Source: Paenibacillus antibioticophila (GTDB lineage: Bacteria; Bacillota; Bacilli; Paenibacillales; Paenibacillaceae). From it: 64,000 nucleotides of DNA. Positions within the stretch are counted from its first letter, which is position 1, and each line of letters opens with the position of its first letter. The stretch lies in NCBI RefSeq assembly GCF_000455265.1, contig NZ_HG005139.1:1764185-1828184 (forward strand). The letters run 5' to 3'. Below the pieces are notes generated by a model, which made no database searches, was not told the origin of the DNA, and saw nothing but the letters and a program-made list of their open reading frames with translations. A program made the translations under genes and the position numbers. This document shows, in pieces, positions 1-9,070 of the stretch.

Positions 1-140
1 CCATCATCCTGGTGCTTGGAGCGGGGAACATTAGCGGGATCGTGGGCATGATTATTATCATTCCCGTGTACATGATCCTAAAAATTATTGTTGTTCGTGT
101 ATTTCAGATCTTCTTCAAGCGGAAATGGCAGCGTTTGTAA
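1..140 (+). CDS. AI-2E family transporter, C-terminal fragment
   Basis: The window opens inside a reading frame (codons start at base 3) of 45 residues ending in TAA at 138-140. The peptide has a glycine-rich stretch, GNISGIVGMIIIIPVY, followed by a hydrophobic helix and a basic tail (FFKRKWQRL). The Gly-Ile-x-Gly-Met-Ile-x-x-Ile-Pro-Val-Tyr pattern is typical of the last membrane segment of AI-2E/PerM family transporters, eight-helix proteins of about 350 residues. The start lies outside the window. The family call rests on this tail alone. A strong terminator follows at 206-256. Confidence 0.6.
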   Translation, partial: IILVLGAGNISGIVGMIIIIPVYMILKIIVVRVFQIFFKRKWQRL

Positions 141-205
141 ACTTTTTAATTGATGAATTTCGAATACATGTATCGGAAAATGTCACACCTTATATAGAGC
201 AAACG

Positions 206-256
206 AAAAGGATAGGTGAACAGGAGGAGAGTACCTGTTACATCTATCCTTTTTTG
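206..256 (+). terminator. Rho-independent terminator after AI-2E gene
   Basis: Arm AAAAGGATAGGTGAACAGG pairs with CCTGTTACATCTATCCTTTT across a short loop, and six T follow. It closes the transcription unit of the truncated upstream gene and isolates the following arr gene. Confidence 0.8.
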
Positions 257-425
257 TGCTACAGATGACATCATTATTTCAGTACAACGATACAAAACCA
301 AATGTCAGTATTATTCTCTCTACTTAGAGTATACTATAATTTGTAAATTAATTATAGACTATTCATTTGTAGAATTCCCATACTATACTGTTAGATACAA
401 ATCAGAAAAAGAGAGGTGTATCATT

Positions 426-842
426 ATGAATGACAATAAAGAAGTCTTGGATCGGGGTCCTTTTTTTCATGGTACTAAAGTAGAATTGAAAATTGGAGAT
501 TTATTAGAACCACAACACTTATCCAATTACCAAGATAAAAAATCCAACCATATATATTTTACTGCAACCTTAGATGCTGCTAAATGGGGGGCTGAATTAG
601 CAAGATCTGAATCAGAAGAAAGAATTTATATTGTTGAACCATTAGGTGATTTTGAAAATGATCCGAACTTAACTGACAAAAGATTTCCTGGCAATCCAAC
701 ACGTTCTTACAGGTCTAAATCTCCCTTGAAAATAATAGCTGAATTAAGTTCATGGGAAAGACATTCCGAAGAAGAAATAAATCATATGCTTACATCTTTA
801 AAAAAGTTAAGTGAAGAAGGAAAAAATGTAATCTACGACTAA
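426..842 (+). CDS. arr: Rifamycin ADP-ribosyltransferase (Arr family)
   Basis: A 138-residue cytosolic enzyme expected to transfer ADP-ribose from NAD+ to the C23 hydroxyl of rifamycins, which stops them binding RNA polymerase. The protein matches the Arr family over its whole length: GPFFHGTK near the start, YFTATLDAAKWGAELA (NAD-binding region), IYIVEPLGDFENDPNLTDK, then FPGNPTRSYRS. The length equals the family norm. An open frame extends upstream to 216, but the ATG at 426 has a good ribosome site (GAGAGGTG, 411-418) and matches the usual N-terminus. A TATAAT at 335-340 may be its -10 box. The gene is AT-rich next to its upstream neighbour and stands at the edge of a decayed region, so transfer is plausible. 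Confidence 0.9.
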   Translation: MNDNKEVLDRGPFFHGTKVELKIGDLLEPQHLSNYQDKKSNHIYFTATLDAAKWGAELARSESEERIYIVEPLGDFENDPNLTDKRFPGNPTRSYRSKSPLKIIAELSSWERHSEEEINHMLTSLKKLSEEGKNVIYD

Positions 843-984
843 TCACTATCGAGCGTTGGCGGAGAGCGATGCGTTAACATTCCCAATTACGTATACGTTG
901 ATGGAAAGCCTGGAACTTGATTAGCCGTAATTATGGAAACGAAATTATTTATTACTGTCGGGGGACAAGATCAAGGTCCCATTG

Positions 985-1012
985 AAAGTCGCTAATTTAG
1001 CGGCTTTTTTGT
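985..1012 (+). terminator. Terminator-like hairpin
   Basis: AAGTCGCTAA pairs with TTAGCGGCTT followed by a run of T. It could end the arr transcript about 145 bases downstream of its stop codon. Confidence 0.6.
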
Positions 1013-1015
1013 TTT

Positions 1016-1063
1016 ATCGGTACAAATTCTTGTCCCAAGTCGAGGACAAGAACTTGTACCGAT
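1016..1063. repeat. 20-bp inverted repeat
   Basis: ATCGGTACAAATTCTTGTCC and its near-complement ending TTGTACCGAT (1044-1063) flank an 8-nt loop; only one base pair is imperfect. There is no T-run, so it is not an obvious terminator. It sits between arr and decayed gene remnants and may be the remains of a mobile element end. A related GGGGACAAGA string occurs at about 961 and 6161. Confidence 0.5.
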
Positions 1064-1136
1064 TGCCGAAAAGAACAAGAACATGAGCTGATTACCGATA
1101 GATATGCCAAGTCTCTTAAGGATTTAAAACGGTATA

Positions 1137-1410
1137 GGGCTGTGTGGAGCGATCAACCAGCAGGAAATACGATGGTAGGGCATTCACAAACATCATTTCT
1201 TTTGCTCAAAGCGGTGCAATGTAGTACTACTGATGAAGATGCCATTATTGGCTTCTTAGTATTCTCAAAGAATGTTTTATCTAACAGCATGGTATCAATC
1301 CTCATCAAAATTATACTCCCTGGGAAGTTAGTGATACTTTACGGGAATAAAATGCCTTGAACGACGTTTGTTCGATGATATAATACTACCTAATGCTGTT
1401 TCTACAAGGA
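1137..1410 (-). pseudogene. Remnant of AraC-family regulator N-terminus
   Basis: This stretch aligns with the 5' part and promoter of the intact AraC gene at 14250-15212: shared blocks include TAGGGCATTCACAAACATCA, ACTACTGATGAAGATGCCAT and GATGATATAATACTA. Relative to the intact copy it has a small deletion near 1197 and loses about 150 bp near 1257, and the frame is not maintained. The short open frame on the plus strand here is therefore an accident of the decayed antisense gene. It is the trace of a third copy of the AraC/DUF1349 locus. Confidence 0.75.
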
Positions 1411-1424
1411 ATTTATTTAACGGG

Positions 1425-1510
1425 GATTTTGTAATGCGTGTAAAGGGTGTAACTTGATTTCAAAGATGTGTGTGGCTACAAATTTCACGGACTGGACAGT
1501 CATGAAGGGA
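1425..1510 (+). pseudogene. Remnant of DUF1349 gene
   Basis: AACGGGGATTTTGTAATGCG and a following CAACTTGATTTCAAGGATG-like string match 15540-15585 of the intact DUF1349 gene, and GTGTGGCTACAAATTTCACGG matches 15742 onward. About 150 bp between the two blocks is missing. The order AraC remnant (minus) then DUF1349 remnant (plus) copies the arrangement at 14250-15960. The bases from 1511 to 1661 hold nothing that could be identified. Confidence 0.7.
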
Positions 1511-1661
1511 GAAGGATTACAAAATAAACATCCATTAATGGCCAGCATTTTTTTTACTTATAAGAGGCTTATTCTTAATTGGCGGAGAGATCATATCCGT
1601 TATTTACGGTACCATTGATGCAAATTGGAGAGGCGAATGGAAAGCCAGCCTTATTTTCAAG

Positions 1662-2995
1662 TTACTTTGAGTCATGAATATAAATTCGATTTATAGATGT
1701 GAGGATCAAGTACAGCAGAGAAGAAAACATTATTCTGGAAGGTGAAGTTTTATGAACACCATTAGTGTTAAGGACAGAGCAAAAAGCGCAAACCTATCGA
1801 TTTTCATCCTATCGCTGGCTGCATTTGTAATCTTTACAACCGAGTTTATTGTCATTGGTCTTATGCCGAATATGGCAAGAGACCTCAATATCTCGATACC
1901 GGTCGCTGGTCAGCTGGTGACTTCGTTTGCACTCATTATTATTTTCGCCGGCCCCATTATGACCGCATTATTCGCCCGGGTGGAGCGGCGTGCGTTATTT
2001 GCATGGATATTGGTGGTATTTGCTATCAGTAATGTAGCCGTCGCGTTAGCTCCGGGCTTCTGGACGATTATGATTGTAAGAATTATCCCTGCGACTCTAC
2101 TTCCAGTCTTCTGGGGAGTCGGTAGTGAAGCTGCTGCTATGCTTGTACCAAAAAAGGATGCCGGCAAGGCGATTTCCAAACTCTATTTGGGTTTAACGGG
2201 TGGATTGCTGTTTGGCATTCCTTTGGGCACCGTACTTGGTGACGCCGTAGGTTGGCGAGGAGCTTTCTGGTTTCTGGCTGTGATTTCGATTGTGGTGGCC
2301 GTGCTTTTGGCAAAAGGGATGCCAAAACTCCCTGCTGTCGAGCAGACAAGCCTGAAAAGCCAGATCAAATCTCTTTCGAATCGCTACTTTATTGCCAACC
2401 TCGTCCTTACAGTTGCAATACTCACAGCGATGTACGGTGCTTACACCTACCTCGCCGACATGCTGGAAGGATCTGCTGGTATCGCGCCAGCGCATGTAGG
2501 CTGGTGGCTGATGGGTTTTGGTACAGTCGGTCTATACGGCAACTATCTGGCTGGCCGGCTTGTTGACCGTTACGCCGTCATGGCTAACGTCTTGTTCTGC
2601 CTACTGATGGCTGTTGGCGCGGCAGGTGCAATTCTGTTCGTCGGACAACCTGCGATGTTCATAGCTGCTCTGGCGGTATGGGGCATTGCACATACGGCGC
2701 TATTCCCGCTTAGCCAGGCCCGGGTTATGAAGGCTGCAAACGAAGGAAAAGCACTGGCGGGTACATTAAATGTTTCCGCATGCAACTGCGGAATCGCAGC
2801 AGGTGCTTCGTTAGGAGGTTGGGCTATCAATGTAAGTGGGATCAGCGCGGCGATTTTTGGCGCTAGCATTCTGATTGCGCTATGTGCAGTTGCCTCTCCT
2901 GCAATTGAACGATTGAGACCGAAAGGATAAGCACCTGTCTATCTAATCTATCTACGGCTGAGGCGGACCTCCACTGCACTGAGCGGCGAGTTGCC
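1662..2995. repeat. Direct repeat copy A (MFS block)
   Basis: Bases 1662 to about 2936 are nearly identical to 11888-13162 (constant offset 10,226). The identity begins in TTACTTTGAGTCATGAATAT, covers the whole MFS gene and its upstream 90 bp, and then continues more loosely to about 2995/13214. Only a handful of substitutions were seen in the coding part, so the copies are either recent or kept alike by gene conversion. Confidence 0.9.
1752..2930 (+). CDS. MFS efflux transporter, AraJ-like (copy A)
   Basis: A 392-residue inner-membrane protein of the DHA1 branch of the major facilitator superfamily, with twelve predicted helices. Helix 1 starts near residue 15 (LSIFILSLAAFVIFTTEF), followed by IGLMPNMARDLNISIPVAGQ, which is characteristic of AraJ/YdhP-type proton-coupled drug or sugar exporters; the conserved loop 2-3 basic pattern (ARVERR) follows. 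The start ATG is preceded by GGAAGGTGAAG. The substrate cannot be told. The copy at 11978 differs by V6A and V361L and a few silent changes. Both copies are intact, in contrast to the decay all around them. Confidence 0.85.
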   Translation: MNTISVKDRAKSANLSIFILSLAAFVIFTTEFIVIGLMPNMARDLNISIPVAGQLVTSFALIIIFAGPIMTALFARVERRALFAWILVVFAISNVAVALAPGFWTIMIVRIIPATLLPVFWGVGSEAAAMLVPKKDAGKAISKLYLGLTGGLLFGIPLGTVLGDAVGWRGAFWFLAVISIVVAVLLAKGMPKLPAVEQTSLKSQIKSLSNRYFIANLVLTVAILTAMYGAYTYLADMLEGSAGIAPAHVGWWLMGFGTVGLYGNYLAGRLVDRYAVMANVLFCLLMAVGAAGAILFVGQPAMFIAALAVWGIAHTALFPLSQARVMKAANEGKALAGTLNVSACNCGIAAGASLGGWAINVSGISAAIFGASILIALCAVASPAIERLRPKG

Positions 2996-3140
2996 CTAGC
3001 GCGTCAAGTTCGTCACGGATTTTCAGCTCTTGCAATGTGGCGATACGCTCTACTTGCTGGGGCCTCAATAGCCCCAAAGTTTCAAGGTACAGGTGCGATA
3101 GCTCAAGTATGGAATGAATGTAATGACTGCAAACTCCCAA
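2952..3140 (-). pseudogene. Remnant of MerR-type regulator C-terminus
   Basis: On the minus strand the peptide ...GLLRPQQVERIATLQELKIRDELDALGQLAAQCSGG resembles the coiled-coil dimerisation end of MerR-family regulators, ending at a TAG near 2952. No DNA-binding domain is present upstream. The last 15 residues recur, diverged, behind MFS copy B (13160-13215), so this piece was part of the duplicated block. Calling it MerR is an inference from the helix and Cys-containing tail pattern. Confidence 0.4.
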
Positions 3141-3144
3141 CTGC

Positions 3145-3300
3145 TAAAAATCCAGCGCGCATTGTTCGGGTGTTCTCCTGTCCTTGGCTTCGTCATGGCC
3201 TTTAGATCGTACGTACGCCAACCATACGCGATGTAATTGGGGCATCGACAGAAGAAATGGGACTCATACTCTTTGGATTTTCGATAGGCGCGCGTGATGG
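3145..3300 (+). pseudogene. N-terminal remnant of another MFS transporter
   Basis: One frame reads IVRTPTIRDVIGASTEEM followed by GLILFGFSIGA, the usual first-loop and second-helix pattern of YbjJ-like MFS transporters, but it is interrupted by a stop upstream and runs into unrelated sequence (RDGRYSEL) just ahead of the next MFS gene. It appears to be a truncated gene end fused by deletion to the leader of the gene at 3317. Confidence 0.4.
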
Positions 3301-3316
3301 GAGGTATTCAGAATTA

Positions 3317-4552
3317 ATGCAGAAATCAAAGTATTTTAATAAAGTTTATGCCCTGCAGCTTGTCACCATCTTTTTAGGTTTTATTATTTTTGGTATCTCA
3401 GAGAATATAAAAGGTCCGGCGATTCCAAGGATTCAGTTTGATTTCAATCTAAATGAAGAACAATTGGGTAGTTTGTTATCCTTGAATGCCTTAGGATATT
3501 TAATTGCTTGCTCGTTTACTGCTGTTCTAGTGCGTAAATGGGGGATCAAAGCTACAAGTATTTTATCCTTTGCCTCCATGTTGATTTCCGGTGTTTTTAT
3601 TTTTATTTCGCATACTTACCCACTATTTGCTGCTTCTTATTTTCTGATGTATATAGGAAATGGGATGCTGGAGATTGCACTGGCGATTTTGGGAGCAAGG
3701 ATCTTTGTTAAGAATACGGGAGCAATGATGAATTTATCCCATGCTTTTTACGGGTTAAGTTCAACGGTCGCACCTCTAATAGCAACTGGAGTTATGTCTG
3801 TTCAGATGTTTGGTCAAACGTTGGATTGGCGTGGCATGTATCTGGTAATGCTTTCTTTAACTTTATTACCGATTTTGACTGCCTTGCCCAGCTCATTTCC
3901 TGGGGATGATCTTCCGAATGAAAGTCGGACCCCTTTTAAAGAATTGCTGCGAGATCCTGTATTGTGGTATATGGTGCTGATTCTCTCTTTCGGAGTTGTG
4001 TCTGAATTGGCTGTAGGTGGTTGGCTAGTTAACTTTTTGGAAAAAGCTTACCATTGGAATACAGTTAAGGCTTCCGGTATGTTGTCACTATTTTTTCTTT
4101 CTTTTGTCATTTCTCGACTCATATTAGGTCCTGTGACAGATAGAATTGGATTTACCGTTTCTTTCATTATTTTTTCCGGTTTTTCTGCAATATGTACGTT
4201 TGCTGCTATCGCTGGGGGGGAACAGTGGTCTTTTCTTTTTGCAGCATCAGGTATTGGGATTGCAATGATTTATCCTACGGTTATGGCCTTTATTGCAAAA
4301 CGGTATCCGCGTGGAAGTGATACCGCAATTACTTTTACTGTTACACTAATGGGGCTTGGCAGCGTTATTGGTAACTATGTTATCGGTTTTGTCACAGAAA
4401 TGGTCAAAAAGATCTATGGTGAAGGAGACTCCATTGGCTTGCTGCGCGGACTACAAGCAGGCTATGGATTTATCGGGTTGTGCGCTCTTTTATGTACCGT
4501 TTGTAGCTGCATTTTGTATAGGTATTTAAAAAAGCATGGGGAACTAATCTAA
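3317..4552 (+). CDS. MFS transporter, FucP/sugar-transporter-like
   Basis: A 411-residue membrane protein with twelve hydrophobic segments. The N-terminus YALQLVTIFLGFIIFGISENIKG and the repeated pattern GYLIACSFTAVLVRKWG fit sugar-type MFS permeases (FucP/YfkF-like); the substrate is unknown. An open frame reaches back to 3257, but those residues come from the remnant of another transporter; the ATG at 3317 follows GGGAGG and gives a normal N-terminus. Its last about 70 bp recur at 13217-13288 behind MFS copy B, where the rest of this gene is deleted. It thus survives in locus A only. Confidence 0.8.
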   Translation: MQKSKYFNKVYALQLVTIFLGFIIFGISENIKGPAIPRIQFDFNLNEEQLGSLLSLNALGYLIACSFTAVLVRKWGIKATSILSFASMLISGVFIFISHTYPLFAASYFLMYIGNGMLEIALAILGARIFVKNTGAMMNLSHAFYGLSSTVAPLIATGVMSVQMFGQTLDWRGMYLVMLSLTLLPILTALPSSFPGDDLPNESRTPFKELLRDPVLWYMVLILSFGVVSELAVGGWLVNFLEKAYHWNTVKASGMLSLFFLSFVISRLILGPVTDRIGFTVSFIIFSGFSAICTFAAIAGGEQWSFLFAASGIGIAMIYPTVMAFIAKRYPRGSDTAITFTVTLMGLGSVIGNYVIGFVTEMVKKIYGEGDSIGLLRGLQAGYGFIGLCALLCTVCSCILYRYLKKHGELI

Positions 4553-4574
4553 ACATAGCCAGCATTTTATCTCA

Positions 4575-4690
4575 CTAAGGTGGACAAAAAAATGACATTG
4601 GGAAAAGGATACAGCAGGGAAGTATCCTTTTCAGCGGATTGTATGATCATGCAGGGACTTGGTTCTATCATGGCCCGGGCATAAAAAATC
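4575..4690 (+). pseudogene. DUF1349 gene remnant (locus A)
   Basis: The stretch begins with the same CACTAAGG(A/T)GGACAAAAAAATGA leader as the intact DUF1349 gene at 13328. It then keeps only scattered blocks of it: GGAAGTATCC, TTGTATGATCA, GCAGGGA, TATCATGGCCC. Large internal deletions and frame changes leave no protein. The intact sister copy lies at 13328-13933. Confidence 0.8.
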
Positions 4691-4709
4691 GTCTTATAAG
4701 TCTTTAAAC

Positions 4710-4741
4710 AACCGTCTTCATGAAGACAGACGGTTTCTTTT
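4710..4741 (+). terminator. Terminator-like hairpin
   Basis: AACCGTC and GACGGTT flank a 13-nt spacer and are followed by TTCTTTT. It stands between the DUF1349 remnant and the transporter remnants that follow. Confidence 0.6.
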
Positions 4742-4786
4742 AATAATTTGATTGTAATCGATTTTAAGATAATAGGAGGTTATATA

Positions 4787-5085
4787 ATGACTATGACTGG
4801 AGCTAAAGTAAAAGAACAGGTCAAAAGTGGACGCTTATCGCCGCCGTTATCGGCATAGTAGGTCCGACCATCAGCCTGTCCCTTATTCAAGAAGGAAAAG
4901 TGGAAATTATCCGCGAGAATAACACGGTCGTGCCGCTCGGCGAAAAGCTGGACAAAATTTACCCCAGCCCGCGGCGGTACCCGGCGTTTTCCTGTGCGGT
5001 CGCACGGGATGCTCGTCAACCGGATGGGTTATACGGAAGCCCAGGCTCCGTGCGGCCCAAAACATCGGCAACGCGGCTGATGCTA
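4787..5085 (+). pseudogene. Unidentified frameshifted gene start
   Basis: A good ribosome site (AATAGGAGG) precedes ATG 4787, but that frame stops at 4858. Shifting one frame continues sensibly as WTLIAAVIGIVGPTISLSL then IQEGKVEIIRENNTVVPLGE, a signal-anchor-like helix followed by a soluble segment. Further on, TEAQA and AAQNIGNAA appear after another shift. The parent family was not recognised. It looks like a broken membrane-anchored protein lying next to sugar ABC permease remnants. Confidence 0.4.
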
Positions 5086-5711
5086 TAGGTCGGAATCAAG
5101 CCGCCGGAGGAAAACATCGTGAACGTGAACAGGATTGTAATGACGTTCCGCCCCCGAAAATCCCTTCGGGATAACGGATAGGCTGCCAAGGTGGTCATGA
5201 TCACGTTGTTTGGTAAACCAACATTTAGGGATTATCAATACGATGTGGGTCATGATCCTGCCGGGTGCGGTTAGCGTATACAACACGATCATCATGCGTA
5301 CGTACTTCCAACATTCCGCTTGAACTGGAAGAGAGTGCGTTTATCGACGGTGCTACCGACATGCAACTGCTGCTGAAGGTGGTACTCCCGTTGTCGACGC
5401 CGATCATCGCCGTTTTGATGATGTTTTACGGCGTTGGTCGGTGGAACGGCTACTTCGCTGCCATGATTTATTTGTCCGATCGCGAATTGTTTCCGCTCCA
5501 GCTGATCTTGAGAGAAATCCTTGTGCAGAACCAGATGGGGGATGCGGCCAACCAGGCGATGATGAACAGCAACCAAAGTGAGATTAACATGATCAAGCAG
5601 TCCATTAAATATGCTGTCGTTGTCGTTTCAAGTGTTCCGGTGCTGATCTTCTATCCGATAGTGTCCAAGTATTTTGAAAAAGGGATCATGGTTGGTGCGA
5701 TCAAAGGCTAA
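5086..5711 (+). pseudogene. Sugar ABC permease (LplC-like), broken and partly inverted
   Basis: The C-terminal part reads on the plus strand from about 5235: MWVMILPGAVSVYNTIIMRT, a frameshift near 5310, then PLELEESAFIDGATDMQLL (the EAA loop that contacts the ATPase), WNGYFAAMIYL and the tail YFEKGIMVGAIKG. The part that should precede it, TTLAAYPLSRRDFRGRN and FTMFSSGGLIPTY, is present on the opposite strand at about 5086-5206. An internal segment of roughly 120 bp has therefore been inverted in place. The family is the carbohydrate ABC permease group that imports oligosaccharides or lipo-sugars. No ATPase or intact binding protein accompanies it. Confidence 0.8.
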
Positions 5712-5832
5712 ACCAATACAATAAGATTTCATGCGTTAACCTTGTCGTTAGTCACCGGAATCGCACGGTGGATGAAAAGAATCCTCCTCTGGTCCGGCGA
5801 AGACGCGTCTAGGTTCCTCCTGAAGAATGGCT

Positions 5833-5863
5833 AGCTCCAGGGTCTTGACCCTGGAGCTTTTAG
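5833..5863 (+). terminator. Rho-independent terminator
   Basis: AGCTCCAGGGTC and GACCCTGGAGCT form a perfect 12-bp stem with a 2-nt centre, followed by TTTTAG. It ended the former sugar transporter unit. Confidence 0.75.
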
Positions 5864-5919
5864 CTGTTATTTTCCATGAGCTCTACTTTGACAGTGTACG
5901 ATAGAAGAGGTCAATGGAG

Positions 5920-6160
5920 TAATCCCTACCGAACTGGGAATCAGGCAGGCCCCAATTACCAGTCCAGCACAGATTCGGAAAGAGTTCGCGTCGTTACTGA
6001 ATATTTCCGGACTTGCAGTTTCGCCAACATCGCCAGCATAGACGCCGGAATTGGAGAAAAAAAGAAACGGTATTATTCCGCCGCTCATTTGTGCCTAATG
6101 GCCGTCCGCCTCTGTCAGCAACGCCTTTGTGATTTCATCGAGGCGGAAGTCGAAATGTAG
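5920..6160. pseudogene. Remnants of DUF1349 end and trailing convergent gene
   Basis: GGGAATCAGGCAGGCCC near 5937-5953 matches 13815-13831 in the intact DUF1349 gene. From about 6070, GGTATTATTCCGCCGCTC(A/C)TTTGTGCCTAATG and CAGCAACGCCTT match 14072-14131, the terminator and trailing sequence of locus B. The open frame of 94 codons here is made of these fragments and is not a gene. From 6161 to 6441 nothing recognisable was found. Confidence 0.65.
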
Positions 6161-6441
6161 GGGGACAAGAGCATAGTTCCATTACCGATTGCACTTCTCT
6201 AAGCAATAAGCTAACCAAGCCAAAGGAACAAAGAACGAGACAATTTCTAAGTAGAGTTATGAAAAATCAGGATCATACCTTTAGTCGTTCAGCATTTCTC
6301 TGCATTAGTTCAGTACAACATAGGTTTTTTTTGGTTAGGAACACCAGGTAGATACTAATCAGTCATCTGAAAATGCAATTGAGGTGCTGGGCTCCCACCC
6401 GATAACAATGGTTTTATAGCCACCGGCTTACAGCCTTTGTA

Positions 6442-6495
6442 TATCCACATTGCATATTTGCGTAAAGTTATTAGCAAATATGCAATGTGGATATT
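6442..6495. terminator. 21-bp perfect inverted repeat after hxlR
   Basis: ATATCCACATTGCATATTTG (plus C) at 6442-6462 is mirrored exactly at 6475-6495 around a 12-nt loop. It lies just beyond the stop of the minus-strand HxlR gene and probably terminates it. The outer 14 bases recur at 8992-9005 behind the S-formylglutathione hydrolase gene. Confidence 0.55.
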
Positions 6496-6518
6496 TATTA
6501 GTTAATCAATTAAAAATT

Positions 6519-8123
<1,605 letters not shown>

Positions 8124-8127
8124 GAAA

Positions 8128-8961
8128 GTGAGTCTTAAACTTATTGAAAAACATCGCTCTTTTGGCGGAGAACAATGCAAGTACAGCCATTACTCGGAAG
8201 TCTTGCAATGTGATATGACATTTAGTATCTACTTGCCATCAAATAAAGAAATGAAAAAGATCCCCCTCATTTGGTGGTTATCGGGTCTAACTTGTACAGA
8301 TGACAATTTTAGTCAAAAAAGCGGATTTCAAAGATTGGCTGAAAAATATCAAGTGGCAGTCGTTATTCCAGATACTTCACCACGTGGAGAAAATATTGCG
8401 GATGATGAAGCATGGGACCTTGGTCAAGGTGCAGGTTTTTATGTAGATGCTATTCAAGATCCATGGGCAAAGCAGTACAAGATGTATACGTATATAGTAG
8501 ATGAATTGACAACAATTACGGCAGCATTGGTAACCAATTTTTCAGGAGAAGAAAGCATAATGGGCCACTCAATGGGTGGCCACGGTGCTTTAGTGATTGG
8601 CATGAAAAATCCGACGAGATTCAAAACAATCTCCGCTTTTTCTCCTATCTTAAGCCCTAGTCAAGTTCCGTGGGGGATAAAGGCTTTCTCTTCTTATTTA
8701 GGTGAAGACCAAACTTACTGGAATGAATGGGATGCTTCGGAACTGGTCAAAAAAACTAACGTTCAACCTATCCTCATTACGCAAGGAACTCAAGATGAGT
8801 TTTATCCCAAACAATTAGAAGAAACAATTTTTTTAAATAATGCTAACAAAAATAATCAAGTGATTAATTATCAAAAAGTTGAAGGTTATGATCATAGCTA
8901 TTTCTTTATTGCTTCTTTCTTAGATGAGCATTTCGATTTCCATATGAAATACTTAGGTTAA
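8128..8961 (+). CDS. fghA: S-formylglutathione hydrolase
   Basis: A 277-residue alpha/beta hydrolase of the esterase D type that splits S-formylglutathione into formate and glutathione, completing the pathway begun by the gene before it. Seen: GLTCTDDNF near residue 55, the nucleophile elbow GHSMGGHGA, the acid in QDEFYP and the catalytic histidine in GYDHSYFFI. The frame opens at ATG 8113 inside the end of the dehydrogenase gene, but GGAGAG at 8115-8120 is well placed for the GTG at 8128, which gives the usual start MSLKLIEKHRSFGG. Tight spacing with adhC indicates one transcript. An imperfect hairpin at 8992-9030 follows. Confidence 0.93.
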   Translation: MSLKLIEKHRSFGGEQCKYSHYSEVLQCDMTFSIYLPSNKEMKKIPLIWWLSGLTCTDDNFSQKSGFQRLAEKYQVAVVIPDTSPRGENIADDEAWDLGQGAGFYVDAIQDPWAKQYKMYTYIVDELTTITAALVTNFSGEESIMGHSMGGHGALVIGMKNPTRFKTISAFSPILSPSQVPWGIKAFSSYLGEDQTYWNEWDASELVKKTNVQPILITQGTQDEFYPKQLEETIFLNNANKNNQVINYQKVEGYDHSYFFIASFLDEHFDFHMKYLG

Positions 8962-8991
8962 TTCATTTAGGAATTGAAATAAATATATCCG

Positions 8992-9030
8992 ATATCCACA
9001 TTGCAATTGCAAGTGAATGTGAATATTTTC
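8992..9030 (+). terminator. Imperfect terminator hairpin between fghA and gshF
   Basis: ATATCCACATT at 8992-9002 pairs with AATGTGAATAT at 9016-9026 (one mismatch), with inner GCAA/TTGC, followed by TTTC. The left arm is the same ATATCCACATTGCA as at 6442. It would reduce but not necessarily stop reading into gshF. Confidence 0.45.
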
Positions 9031-9070
9031 ATCTAAAAAGATGAGAAATTCTTCAATGGGGGGGCTACCT

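Noticed and set aside
216..425. Longer N-terminus of the Arr ORF
   Set aside because: The upstream 70 codons start inside the terminator hairpin and do not look like Arr; the ATG at 426 has the ribosome site.
1142..1360. 72-codon plus-strand ORF
   Set aside because: It is antisense to a decayed AraC gene and its words match 14890-15220 of the intact copy.
5876..6160. 94-codon ORF
   Set aside because: It is built from fragments of the DUF1349 gene end and the trailing terminator region seen intact at 13800-14130.
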